A stretch of DNA of 64,000 nucleotides, from positions 108,853 through 172,852 of the forward strand of contig NW_019775833.1 of NCBI RefSeq assembly GCF_001039355.2. Reading direction: 5' to 3'. The translations under genes and the position numbers were made by a program. Numbering within the stretch: the stretch's first letter is position 1; each line of letters starts with the position of its first letter. Source of the DNA: Lingula anatina (taxonomy: Eukaryota > Brachiopoda > Lingulata > Lingulida > Lingulidae). This document shows, in pieces, positions 1-13,196 of the stretch. Under the pieces are notes generated by a model, which ran no database searches, had not been told where the DNA came from, and saw only the letters and a list, made by a program, of their open reading frames with translations.

Positions 1-432
1 ATCATTAGCTCGGGAACGAGAATTTATTGATATTGTGCTAATATATCACATTTTCCATTACTCACCGTGCATTACAAATTAGGTCAAACTTACTGAGTTA
101 TAACATAAATGACCTATAGTTTTTTAATACTGTGTGGCCGTCTACAAAATTTCTTTTTTTCCTTACTTTTTATAATTTCATGAGATATAATGTAACCGTC
201 ATCAAAACAAAAACAAAAACAAAAAATGTTAAAAGAATATTGATGAAATGAATAAAAACATTTACCTTGAAAACTGTTCTTTATCTTTTCCTGCTAGCTC
301 CATTCTCATCTCGCAGGTTGTCGTCGGGTACGAGATCTGCCAAAATTGTAACCGATGAATGAAGCGTACTTCGTTACATGTTACACCTGTGACAGAATTA
401 TGTGATCACTGAATTATTTTTTCGGTCAAATT
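1..432. other. 5' flank and leader of the HECT ligase gene
   Basis: AT-rich sequence with no convincing exon. The last ~130 bases are less AT-rich and probably hold the promoter and 5' leader of the ligase gene that starts at 433. A short upstream reading frame (ATG at 354, 16 codons) ends just before the main start. I see no TATA box that I would defend. Confidence 0.4.
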
Positions 433-3400
433 ATGGCCACTGCGGGCGTATTAGATGCTGAGATTCGAGATGCGGGTTTGTATCTTATCAAAATTCCTTG
501 AAAATATTTTTGTAAATGCTTTCAGTGCAGTTACTAAAGAAGCGGAATATCGTGTACTGTAATTTGTAAACATTGATTGCACCAGTATTGATATTGACGT
601 TTAATTAATGGTGTTGTTGCCAAAGAACGTCTGATAAATTTGTTGGAGTGAAAACAGCAGGTGTAATATTTGGAATGATTACTTTGAAAATAGTAAAGTT
701 GCCAAGAAAATTAACAAATGTTTCAATCAGGCAATCATTATACTTCATGCTACTGGGGCCCCATCCTCCTGTGCCAGGGGAAATGTAGACATGTCCAACT
801 ATAATCATGTCATATTTTCTAATTTTTTATTTGCGTATTATAGCTTTGTTTTTATAGCATACTTTCTCCCTGATAATATGACAGATTGATTGTGCTTAGA
901 TCCTATTTTCCCTAGTTTTACATGTTGAACTTACTGACAATATTTTCGTTCCCAAGCAGAAGGTTTTGCTGTGCCCTTTGGTAAACCACCTGCAGCTCGA
1001 AGAGGTTCGCTGCCAAATGTGGCAAGGAAAAGAAAAGAAAAAATTTCAAGGTAAATTTATTGACTCCAACCTTGTTTATTCATATTTTATACAATAACAT
1101 GTATTACATTTAACTTTCAGGTTAATTTCAAACAGTACCAGTTGTGGGTACATATTTGACATATCTCAAATAGTTTATTTGTGACAGAGGGTTTTTGTCA
1201 TATATTTATGTTTAAAATATATATTATTATCCAGGGCTCATCTGAAACTTCCTTTGAGTAATTCTATGACCAATCTTACTCCAACTAAGAAAAAGGAAGG
1301 TGCAGTTTTGGAAACGCTGAAAACCAGGTAATTTTTACTAAAATTAGGTTGTAAAAATCTGATTATGATACCCTATTTAAGCACAGTATGTGTATGTTTG
1401 GTCTGAGATAAGATGTCATTAATGTCTTATTAAAATCTAAATAGTAATTTTTTTATTTATTTATTTATTATTATTATTTTTTCTTTGATAAACATACAGA
1501 TCTAGTTTTCTTTATATATGACCTCATAGTATTTTCACAGTTACACATTTGTCCTTTCAGAGCTGTGAGTGCCAGTAACTTAGCTGCTCTATCAGATAGC
1601 AACTTGTCTATAAAGGTAAAGGAATGTAAAAGTCTTACAGAAAGTTTGTGTCTGTTCATAAGATATTTGTTAATATTATATACTCGTGATGATGTTGTCA
1701 TTACAAATTATGGATTTTATATATTACATGTAGTTGCACATACTTATCCAACAGACAATTGCTGTGTGACTTGTTAGACTCAATTGTCACGGCTTTTCTC
1801 TTGTCTTCCTTGCAGGAAGCTTTACCTCCTAGAAGTTATGACAAGCCAAACACAGAAGGAAATGTTGCAAAGGTTTGTTATTATCTTGTGTCGAGGAGTA
1901 CATGTGAGATAATTTAGTATACTATAATATTGATTTTATTAACCATCTTATTGTCAATGAATTATTTTGCTTCTGAACTGTTGCTGTATATCAAAAACAT
2001 ATTTTGTTTCCTTCACAATGTTCATTTTTAAGCTTAGTCTTCATGAACTTATGATAGATCCTGAAATTTTTATTTACCTGTTGACTGTTTGGTCTGTTCA
2101 CTCTGACAGACTAAGATCCAATGCAACTATTTTCACATCTTCATGAACTGTTTACCTGCCAGATTTTTTATTTTTGTTTTTATTTATTTATTTATTATTA
2201 TTATTTTTTTTTGCTGATTTGAATATTTCAGATGTTTGATACAAAATTCTTTTCAGTGTATATATTAAAAGGAATGTATTCAATCGTTAGAAGCAATAAT
2301 GTTTTACAGCCCCAGTTTTAATAAGGGTTTAGATAATGTTCTTTTGTTACTCCTTTCAGATAATATTTGAAGAGTCTGTCAAAACTTACTTTTATCAAAT
2401 GACTGAAGGATGTGGAAATGATAATTGTAAAAACAAGTTTTGCAAAAGTTCTAAAGGTAAGTTTGCCACTTTTTTCTTCCTTGTTCGTCAAAAATCTCAG
2501 GTGATGCAAGTTTGAGTAATAGTCAGTTATTTCCTAAGTAATTTCATAAAGAAGCATTCACATTTTCTTAAATGTTCGGTTCAGTTGAATTCACATTATG
2601 TATTGTAAACGTTTCAAATAAATTTTGAGGGACAACGTTAAATTAATTGTGGTAATGTTGGAAGACTACTCAGAATAATAATCACAGGGATGCTAGTCTT
2701 CCGGTTTTTACCGGAATTCTGTTTTTTTTGCGTCCAGTTATAAAATTTTCTGGTACTATATTTTGTTCTGGAATTCTCGTTTTTAACGTGGTCGCGGACT
2801 GGACGAACGATGCGTCAGAGGAACGTCGCATTTCAACCATTGCGACAGAGCTGCGTTTCAACACAATATCTAGTCACAACCGTAGCACGTGATTTATTTA
2901 TGGCGCTTGATTGGTTGGAAATGTAGGCTTTAATGTCGGCACCCATGTGGAAAGTTTTGACACCGCGTGCGCGGAATTTTGAACTAAACCAAACTAAATG
3001 GATTTCGCGGAGAGGGGAACAGACGATATTAGAAACATCGACATTACTGTCAAAAATAGATTTAGTTGGAGTTTTAGAAACTTTGATTAATGAGACTGCA
3101 GTTGGAGCCCCATTGTTGCTTGGGCATTACCACGAAAGCCATTACCAATCTTTGAAAATGATAAATGAAAGGGATTAACATTTAGTGACTATCATTATCA
3201 TGCTGGTGATTATCAAGCTTACGTGAGGGATCATTACTGTCTACTATGGGTGGTAGGTGTTTATGTACTGATGGCACTTCCATCTTGTCAATGTCAAGAT
3301 TATCCTTGGAAACAACTGTTGAAAATTACCATGAAGTTGTGATGACATATATTGCAATATATTTATTAAATAAAATTTGAAATATAGTAATTGTTTCATA

Positions 3401-6400
3401 ATCAATTTGTACCCCCCCCCCCACCCCCCCCGGTCTTTGCCAAAAAAAAGTTCAGGTTTTCTTTCCGGACCCCACTAGCATCCCTGTAATCAGAAACACT
3501 TAAACAAGGCTATAAATTGATTTATTTTATTTGATTATTTTCATTTATTTATTTATTAATTCAGATGGGAAGAAGTTTGACCCAGCTACAGCTCTTGTGT
3601 ACAGTGTGGAGCTGGCCTCCACCAACAGACCATTCATGTGTGCCAAAGACAGATTTAAAGGAAGAATTATTCCAGATAGTGTAAGTTTTCACACAATATT
3701 TTTGAACAATTTAACTTTTATATTGATGATAAATGTTTTTTTTTATTTGAATTATTGTATTATATAGTGGACAGCATGTTGACTGCACAAAGATGAGTGG
3801 AATCTTCTCTGATGGGGTTAAATGAAAATGCAAATTTTACATAAAAAATAGTAATAATTGCTTCAGTAAATGTTTTTTTCTGTGGCTGCGTGAAAGTGTG
3901 TATTCTCAAGATAACTGATACTTGCTTGATAGTAAGCCACAGAGATAAAGGTGGATAAACCGGCAGGATGCTAAGTTAAACCAGCATACTGTGTGAATAA
4001 CCACAACATTTGAATAATTTGGATAGAAACTGCCTGCTTTAAATTTTCTTATGATTTTAAGAATATTGTAACACCAGTAAAAATGGAGCATCATGACTCA
4101 TGAGTTAGGTCACATTTCCACTTTCAAACTTTTTTGTGTAATATCATGGTTTATCTTATATTATTTTTATTTTCTGTATTTAGATTTTAAAGGGAGATGA
4201 TACACAGGAACAAAAACCTTTCATGCAAGTATTATTGAGCACAACACCATTTGACTCCTTGTTCAAGACACCCAAGCAGCTGGAAAGTGGGAAACCAACA
4301 GTTCAGTCATATGACTTGCCCAAATTTGATGCCTCTACCTTATATCAGACCAGTTCAAATGTGCGTTACCAAGACTTACTTCCAAGGGATATGATCAAAC
4401 AAAGAGCAAAAGACTCTGTGCTGCTGAATAGTTACAGCTTAACCAACTTGTCTAATGCTGGAAAGACAATTGTAAGCAAGACAGGAAAGCTGATAAAACA
4501 GAGTATTAGTTCAAGCTTTGGGAATGTGTTCAGAGGAGAGAAAGAGGATCTTTCTAACCAAACCAGGTAACTTTAAAGTTCATGAAGTGTTTCTGTGCTA
4601 TTTATCCTTTTCTCAAAACATTGTTAAAATGGTGCATTGTATTAGACAACACACTTGGACATGCCTAAGAAAGTGTAATCAAGTAAGAAATGTGCTTAGA
4701 AGCTTGATGTATAGTTTTTATTTTTTTATTATTATTTCATTAAATTTTTTTATTGAACATTTTTTCTCTAGTCTGGACAGCTTAGGAAGTGGTGACTTTG
4801 GACTCCCAGGTTCTCCATGCAGTAATCTAGGTAGCTTATCTCCCAAGAACTCTAGCCCAATGCAGGTGTTTGGCTCCAATGAAGATCTTGCTCATGCTCA
4901 TGCTCAACTTGATGAATTTGAAAGACAGCTCAGTTTGGAGATGACAGTTGGGGACTCAAATGAGTTCTCTCTCACCCACCTGACATTGCCTATGCTAGAG
5001 GTATTCCTGAGACTCTCAAGACTTTTTAATAAAACTCTATTAAGAATTGGGTCATCAAAAAAAATTTAACAGCTTGGCAAAGACAATGTTAGTCTGATCC
5101 TAGCATTTATTTTATTTTATTTATTTATTTTTTTATTTTATTTTTTTTTTTATTTTTTTTTTGGGGGGGGGGGTGATACTTGTGATTTAAGACAAAGAGC
5201 AACCTTTCAGTTGAAGGTTAATTTGTGAAAATATTATCTTTAAGTCTTTGATGTAAAATCATTGTGGTAGTATAAGTTTAAAGTTGATGCATACCAAACA
5301 TGTGACTGACTCTATGGGTGTGTATTCTGAGAACACTAATACACTCCCTGTTGGTCACAGAGAGTAAAATGTGGATTTGCCGACAGGCCATGTGAAAGAA
5401 CCTGTGTACTGTGCGATTGTCCACAACATTTCACTTTAAATATTGCTAATCTATTGAACAATGTTATAGTGTTATATTGTTTTTATGAATTTTTACACCC
5501 AAATACTTTTTTTTTTGTCTCTTTGTAGGCTGCTGCTCAAAAATATGAAGAAACTTCAGATTCCTCATTTTTGCTCAACACTGTGAGAACTGTCTGCACA
5601 TCTCCAGCATCTGTGAATAAAAGTTTTCTAGTAAGTAACTGTGCTTTTACATTGTAGATCTATGGACCAAATACTAAAAATAACCATAGGCTTCGCCCTA
5701 TAATTATTTTTTAAGAATAAAAGGAGGGCCCAGGTGGTAGAGTAGTCTGAATTGAGTTATGATGCAGTGCATCATCTTGCATATTACACTTCGTCAGCCA
5801 GCCATGAACCTTTCCAACTAAGAGCACAGACATATGGCATCAACTGCCCACAGGGGTGGAACAGTATCTTTTGCCCAAATGCCTCACCCAGCCAGTTTCT
5901 AGTGGGTGCACCTGTCCTTTTAGACAGCCCCCTGCGAGAGGGTCCCCTTCAAATACAGTAGGGGTTGGTGACTCTAGTCTCAGACCTTCCCAAGGGTGAT
6001 GGGTACACCCCTAAAGCAAGCATTACCACCCAAGACATCATGAGATGTGGATTTGGGGGGTTTATAAAGCATGATAGTGAATGAATATTTCATGAAAGAT
6101 GTGAAAGATCAGAATTTATTTTCTTGGTTTCATGTTTCAAAATTTCAATTGAAGAACATTTGCAACTGGAATAGTGTATGGGTATGCTGAATGTTTATCA
6201 AATAATTTTGATATATAGTTTTAAATTCTTTACTTGTATTTTCAACAAAAAATCTTACTTTTGACAAATAATTATATGTGCAGTGTATTTATTTGTATAC
6301 ATTATGTAGATTAATTGAAAGCAAAACAGCAATGGATTTCATAAGTCACAAATGTAAGAGCATGAAATTTTGCATTTTTTTTTTTTTCACAAATTTCTCC

Positions 6401-9400
6401 TGTTATGTTACATTTATGAATTATGGGCTTTTTCAGATAAATGATCAGAAAGAGGCCAGTCCTACTAATTTGAACTTGAAAGCAGTAAGAGAGGCATTCA
6501 CTTTGTTAATGACTTTAGCACCATTTGTAAGTAGCAACGCTTTTTTAAAATACTAACTTTAGGTGTAATTTAATGTTAACTATGTTTTATTATTCAATAT
6601 TGTTCAAAAACAGAAACTGCGTCTTCCTTTTTATTAGGTGAATAAAAGATCTAGCTCAAAGTTTCTGCTGTGTTCCTTTCACATGTTGAGAAGATAATTA
6701 GATGGAATCATAATTTTTTGGTTGGTTTTATTTTCAGGATCAATTCCACTCAGTATTATCCAACTCCATAGACATATTGTTGACCACACTAGTCCAGCAG
6801 GGGATGGGATATATAGGGATCAATCCAGTGAGTCTGAATATTGGTTTTCTTCAAAGTTTCTTAAATTGAATAATGTATGAGATATGTCTTGTACTGTATT
6901 ATAATTTTTAAACCATTGTGAGTTTGGTCTTCTTGCTTTCACTACATGTATTTATTTCAAGATCATTTAAATTGTCTTTTAATACAAGAATAGTGTAATA
7001 AAAATGCTTTTTCACATAGCCAGATATTTAGCTACACTCTTTAACTTTTTTCAGTAAAAATTGGCAGTTTCTCTTTTTTTTAACAATTAAGTAGGCAATT
7101 TTGTGCTTTATTATTGTTTTATTTTGTTTACTCATTTTTCTTAAAGATTTTAATCCTGTTGGAGTGCCCTCTCTTCAGAAAGAGAAGGAACCATGAGCTG
7201 AGACAAAAGTTATGTAAAGTAATAGCCAACCTTGGTGAGATGGGCAGGGTATCTCTGGTCAGAGCTCTGTCCACATATGACAGCGAGATCTTTGAGAGGA
7301 GAATCATGGGGATATACAAGGACCATTTCATGTTGTCACTGAAACCAAACCAAAGGTATTTTTTTCCATCTTAGCATTGTGCTGAGTTAATAATATGTCT
7401 TACTGCCATTGAATTCAATTAAACGAAAGGCATTTGATAGTGCTATTACTCTTCTTGGCTGTATACGAATCACATCATATTGAATTCCCTGTTATTATTA
7501 TTATTATTTTTTGTTGTTGTTGTTGTTGTTTAGGCTTTGGAAATTCAAAATTTGGGCTTTCAAGTTGGTTTACCACTGACATTGTGAAATTTCCCACTAT
7601 TAATTAAGTATCCATTTTATATCATAGGACCAATGCTGACCTTATTGATATTGCTCAAACCCTTGCTGTGTTCTTTGAGGCCAACCTATTTGCAGCTGAG
7701 ACATGTGGGAAGCCTCTAATACCATCCAAGTTATTTTATGTCACAGAGTTATCAAGGTATGCAACATGTTATTTCAATTTTTTTCCTTTGTTTTACATAT
7801 TTTCTTGACTCAGGAAATGCATGTGAGTCTCTTCATACATATTATGTAAGTTATCCATGTAAGAATCAGTCTTGCTGATATTTTTTAAGATGTTACAAGG
7901 AATCAGATTGTCCTTAGCTCACTGTATTATATTTGTTTTTAGCAAAATGAAAACTAAAACAGAGTGGTTGTTTCTAAAATTGATTATTAATTCATTTATT
8001 TGACTTTTGACCATTGAGTAAAATGCAATTGCATACAAACAAAATACCTCTATAAATGTTGGGGTGAACCTTCCATTCTACAAAGTGGTTTAAAATATTT
8101 TAATTTTTTAGGAAACTAGACTACAGAGCCGAATATGAGCTCTGGTACTCTAGAGGAGAGGGATCAGACCAGACACCAACAAAGCTGTGTCTTCTTGACT
8201 TTCCCTTCATCATGGACCCATCGGTAAGAATGTGCTTTAAAATGAGGGCAAGGAATCAAATAACATATTTTAAATTTTGCATCTTAATTGGCCTTAATAG
8301 CTTGGTTATCACAGCAAAAACGAATCTTTGGATTATAAAACCCGTGTAATTGAGAGATTGGTTTCCACTTAAATGCTGTTATTTGAATGTTTAAAGAGTG
8401 TTAAAAGTGAGTTGTTGCTTGATTTTAGTCCAAGGTCCATGTGTTACACTTGGATGCTGTGGTACAGATGAGGAAGGAGTACCAGGAGGCTATATTACAC
8501 CAAGCTGTAAGCATGCAGAATGACTCCATGTTTAGTCAGTACAAAATATCATACCAGAGCTCTAATTGAAAGTAGTTGTTTTTATCTCTGTCTAGTGAAA
8601 TTAGGCGTGATTTTTAACTTAACAGAATTGAAGTTTTAATGTGAGGCTACATTTCCACATCTCTCAGTGATCTCTATCAGTTGTGGTCATATTTTTTAAA
8701 GGTTTATTATTATTTTTATTGTAGAGAGTGAACCAGGTGTTGAAGTATTTGAGAGAAGTGAACAGGTGAGAATTTTTTATTAATACTGAATTATATAAAG
8801 AAAATCAATCATTAAATTATTTAGAAGATCAGACTTGTATTTAACACTTTTATATTAGTTATTATTTTTACTATTATATATCCAAATACTCTATTCAGCA
8901 AATATTCCCTTGCAAAATGTGCCATTCAGGACACTTATTCTTATAGCTTCAACTTATGTGAAAAGATTTTTTCTTCCAGGAAGCCCAACCTTACAGACTC
9001 GGTGAAGTCTGCAATGTGTCCATATCTTGTACTGAATGTGAGAAGAGAGAATCTCCTGGAAGATGCTATCAATGAAATAAAACTGAAAGCCGTGGATCTG
9101 AAGAAACCATTGAAGATTAAATATGTCGGAGGGGGTGAGCAGGTAATTGTGGAGAAGCTGTGAAGAAATTAATTGCAAAACAGGCTGTAGAAATAATGTA
9201 ATAATTCTAAGAATTTAATAAAGTTTAAAATGTCTTTTTTTTTATTCAGCTTTTATAGACCTTTCTTTCTGATCCTCTTCCAAACAAGTTGAGGAAGATT
9301 CTGACTCTTTGTTTTCATCAAAATGAAGTTAAGTGATCTGAGCCTGTGGCCCTTAACGAACATTTTTAAATGCAGTACACCCTATTTAAAAATATATGTT

Positions 9401-12400
9401 TCAAAAACTAAATTAAAATGTTATAATTTTCATTGTATATTCATATATTAATACTTGTTATACTTATCCTTTAGGGACTAGACATGGGAGGTCTTCAGAA
9501 GGAGTTCTTCCATTTGATCTGCCAGAAAGTCTTTGATCCTGCTTATGGAATGTTTGCTTACTCAGAGGAAACAAGGAGCTTGTGGTTTAAGAGTAAGTTG
9601 TTTTCAAGTGATTGGACTTTTATCACAGTTTGAGATCAAGCTTATGCCAGAGTAGACTTAGAATTAGATGTATTCTTACTATGATTTGGACAGGTAGATT
9701 AGGCCAAGTCATGTACGACACACAAGAAATCCTTAATGTTGCATATTATATTTAATGCATCCTGAACAATTGAAAGTCAAAATTCCGTCTTTTAACAGGT
9801 TCTGAGACTGACAATGAAGATGAATTTGAGATGGTTGGTATTGTTTTGGGTAAGTAATAGCTTTTATGGATCCACTTTGACTTAAGATTTAAATAGCCAT
9901 ATATTGAATGTATCTATATATTCTAAGTACTGTCTGCATGTCTTTGCTGTCTGTTGTTCACTCTATATAATTTTGATTTACTTACATTGGCTCTGTTTGA
10001 TATAAGAGGCAGGTTCCTGTCAAAAATCAGCATGATCTGATTACTTTTGAAGAAGTTATTCTTTACTGGAATGTGCCTTTTTATGTTAAAATGGATTAAC
10101 ATGAATTACTTTCTTTTAAGTTTCTGTATATTTGCCAACTTAACTGTCTATTTTTTCCTTTATATGGTGCGTTTTATCAAGTCATTGGAATGTTAGAAAA
10201 ATTAGTGTGTTGTTTGTCAAACAGTCAGGTGTTGGAAAGGTTATTTTTTTAAAAATCCAGATAAGTTTTCTCTTACTCTTCCTCTCTAGGCCTTGCTCTG
10301 TACAATGGTGTGATACTGGATGTCAGGTTTCCCAATGCCTTGTATAAAAAACTGCAGGCCCTGCCACTGAGCTTGGCTGACCTGATGGATGCAGACCCTG
10401 CTCTTGGCCATGGTTTAATGGAGCTGCTGAACTACGAGGGAGACGATATAGAAGACGTGTTCTGTCAATCATTCCAGGTATGTTATCTCTATGGAATTTT
10501 CTGGTTGGTCATGATTTTTTTTCCCAACTGCTTCGGATTTTGAGTTGTTGCTTTGGATGATGCAAATTAATTCATGATTTAGTTGTTTGTACTTGTATTT
10601 TGTGTAATTAAACCATGTATTGATATCTTGTTAAATATTGCTGCAGGTATCCGTCCAGTCTTATGACCTCACCACAGAAGTAGACTTAGTTCCCAATGGA
10701 GCTGACATTCCAGTTACACAGAAGGTATTTATGACATTATATAAAATTTATGCACCCATTAACTGAGAAAATATTTGACCTGGGGAAAACCATTTGTTGA
10801 CACAAATTTGCATAGGTGGGAAATACAGTTGACATTGGTCTTTGTGCAGAAAGAGTATTCACAATGTTTAAAATCTTACTGTTTTCGTAGAGTAATGTTT
10901 CTCACCTTAACAAAAGCTGTTTTATACAAAACCTGACATTGATTCTTGAATTAGAACCTAATGTAATTCAATATTTCAGAATAAACACCACTTTGTGAGA
11001 AGATATGTGGATTATTTACTCACTGAGAGCATTGCCAAACAATTTGAAGTAAGTTTATATGTCCATCTAAACTAGCTGCTGCATTGAATTGTTTCTTCCA
11101 TTCTTTGGATAAAAAACAAACCAAGTAAATAAAAAATTGGAACCATTTCAATGGTAACATTATCAAAATAACTTTCTGTTTGTTTTACTATCTCTAGCCA
11201 AAATAAATCGTAATTAGAATAAGGTAATAGTTAATATGGTATAGAAGGACATCAAAATTTCAAAATACAGGAGCAAGATAGTCACTTCAAGAAAATGCTT
11301 TCATGCAAAAGTTCCCACCACCCCAACCCTGGTCACAGGATCCTCTTTGTGTGTGTGGTTATTTTATGATATCTTACAGGCTTTTAGCAGGGGTTTCCAC
11401 TCTGTGTGTAGGAAGGAGTCCCTAGCACTGTTCAGTCCTGATGAAATAGAGTTGCTTGTGTGTGGAAGTACAGAGCTTGTAAGTACTGCATGAGTTTTTT
11501 AAGATGTTAAATGAAGATGTCAGAAAAAATGCAGCCTAATTCTGTGATTGTATAATAAGGGGAAGATGAATTTGCAGTTTTTTGTCCCAGGTTTTTGTTA
11601 AGCTTGCATTCAACCTTGAGATGTTGTTGACTGCAGCATGAATAAGTTACCTTATAAATCACATTTTGCCTTCATTCTTCAGGATTTTGAAGCATTGGAG
11701 AAATCTGCAGCATATGATGACGGATACTATGTGAGTCACAGGACAGTCAGGGCATTCTGGGAAGTAGTGCACCAGATGACCCAGGATCAGAAAAGGCAGC
11801 TATTACACTTTATCACAGGGAGTGATAGAGTCCCACTCAAGGGACTGTCCCATTTGCCAATAGTCATACAGCGTAATGGCGGAGACTGTGACAGGTAATG
11901 GTGGCGTAACACCCAGTTATAGATTCTAAAGATTTGCATCCAGTTTCTTACAGTGACAATGACAGTGTTAGGTAGAATTAACAATAATCAGTATAGATAA
12001 AACAGGTTTTTGTTCCGATATTTTCAAAGGTATTACATAAAATGATAAATTGATCTGATCAAGCAAACATCAGTGATTGCATCACCAAACCAGAGGGATA
12101 ATGATAAATACAACTATGGTATTTCAATTTTAGTATATCTCAGTTTTATAACTATATAATATTATGTATAATATTATGTGAATAAATTAAATACTTACCA
12201 GGGGCGGATTTAGGCCGTCTTCTGGGTCTTCCGGAAGATGGTCAGATTTTTAAGTTTACATTGACGGGTGTATGATGTTTTCTGTCAGAAGACGGTCAAA
12301 AATGGAGGATGGATTAACAAAGATAATTTAGAAGACTGTCAGAAAATATCTCTGGATCCGCCCCTGCTTACAGTAACTTAGACTTGGCCTTGATCCCCCT

Positions 12401-12552
12401 GGCATGACCTTGTTCTAATTTATTTTTCTAGGTTGCCCACTGCAATGACTTGTTTCAATCGTCTTCTGCTTCCATCTTACGCCACCAAAGAGAAACTACA
12501 AAGTAAACTGATGGTTGCCATAGAGCACGGAAAGGGGTTTGGATTGACTTGA
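433..12552 (+). CDS. AZUL-HECT E3 ubiquitin ligase (UBE3A/HECTD2-like), 26 exons, 1037 aa
   Basis: HECT ligases take ubiquitin from an E2 onto a cysteine and pass it to substrate. Exons: 433-475, 960-1050, 1235-1327, 1561-1615, 1816-1872, 2360-2456, 3565-3680, 4184-4566, 4772-5000, 5529-5630, 6437-6526, 6738-6827, 7147-7355, 7628-7756, 8112-8223, 8429-8506, 8725-8765, 8980-9142, 9475-9592, 9799-9849, 10290-10477, 10647-10724, 10980-11048, 11380-11478, 11683-11894, 12432-12552. They sum to 3114 nt in one open frame. Residues ~114-184 form an AZUL zinc finger ([14 protein letters not shown], then a fourth ligand near C171), the hallmark of UBE3A. The HECT domain spans ~685-1037. The catalytic cysteine is C1005 in TCFN, 33 residues counted inclusively from the C-terminus, as in UBE3A. 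The GLDMGG motif is closer to HECTD2. The middle (~185-400) is Ser-rich and low in complexity. The start ATG is the weakest point, because exon 1 is short and its donor (GTTTGT) is poor. Exons 19-26 occur again at 18504-22788. Confidence 0.9.
2685..3486. mobile_element. Non-autonomous DNA transposon, 802 bp, in HECT intron 6
   Basis: The ends are inverted (CAGGGATGCTAGT on the left, ACTAGCATCCCTG on the right) and flanked by a 6-bp direct repeat TAATCA (2679-2684 and 3487-3492). The interior carries only short meaningless frames and a poly-C run near 3411-3431. The element sits between the two AZUL exons without touching splice sites. The superfamily is not resolved. Confidence 0.75.
5104..5174. 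repeat. T-rich low-complexity tract ending in poly-G
   Basis: Runs of TTTA/T followed by about 12 G, in HECT intron 9. Simple sequence, probably length-variable. Confidence 0.8.
12199..12366. mobile_element. 168-bp MITE (CAGGGGCGGAT termini), present in copy 1 only
   Basis: Terminal inverted repeats CAGGGGCGGAT at both ends, flanked by CTTAC (12194-12198 and 12367-12371). The matching site in copy 2 (22603-22607) has a single CTTAC and no insert, so boundaries and target duplication are read directly. It lies in the last HECT intron, ~65 bases before the acceptor. The termini resemble hAT-like MITEs, but the 5-bp duplication does not fit hAT's usual 8. Confidence 0.92.
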
Positions 12553-13150
12553 TTGACAACTTACGGGTCTCTTTTTATCAGGCAGCAACATTTCGTCTCA
12601 GATGCAGCTGACTTTGTGATCAGGGGAAACAATTGTGTGTTTTATAGTGCATGTACTTGTTGCCTGCTTGTATAAATAACTATGGAACAAGACAAGAATG
12701 ACATTTTTTCATTGGTTTGTTTGTTTTAATAGTTATTATTAATTACTGTGTGCAAGGTTCTCTTGCCAGTGTGAAGTGTAGGGACAGGGGTGAGATTAAT
12801 TATACATTACTCATTATATCATTATAAATATGTTGTTTTTATTCAAATGTACACAAAGCAAAAGTTATGCATATGTATATATATTATTTATGCACTTGGT
12901 CACCAGCTTATGGTTGATGTGAATCTCACAAAAGAGCTTGACTTTGTTATTTAATTTATTTATTGCAGTGTTAAGGTTTAAGTCATTTTTGTTTAAAAAA
13001 AAGCTTGTTAAAAAGTGATTTTATATGAAATTTGCAACAGTTTATTTTATTTTTTCATTTTTATATACAGACACTGTGTGCGTTTGTATTTTTTCTGACC
13101 ATAAACCCCAGTGACATGTCTGTAGGTTGTTCACCATATAAGTGCCAAAC

Positions 13151-13196
<46 letters not shown>

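Noticed and set aside
4518-5069. 183-codon frame overlapping HECT exons 8 and 9
   Set aside because: It runs through the intron between two exons. Splicing at 4566/4772 keeps the correct frame.
5722-6080. Possible tRNA-derived SINE (a TGGTAGAGTAG box A-like motif near 5731)
   Set aside because: No convincing box B or tail follows and no second copy is in the window to align. Left as unassigned intron sequence.
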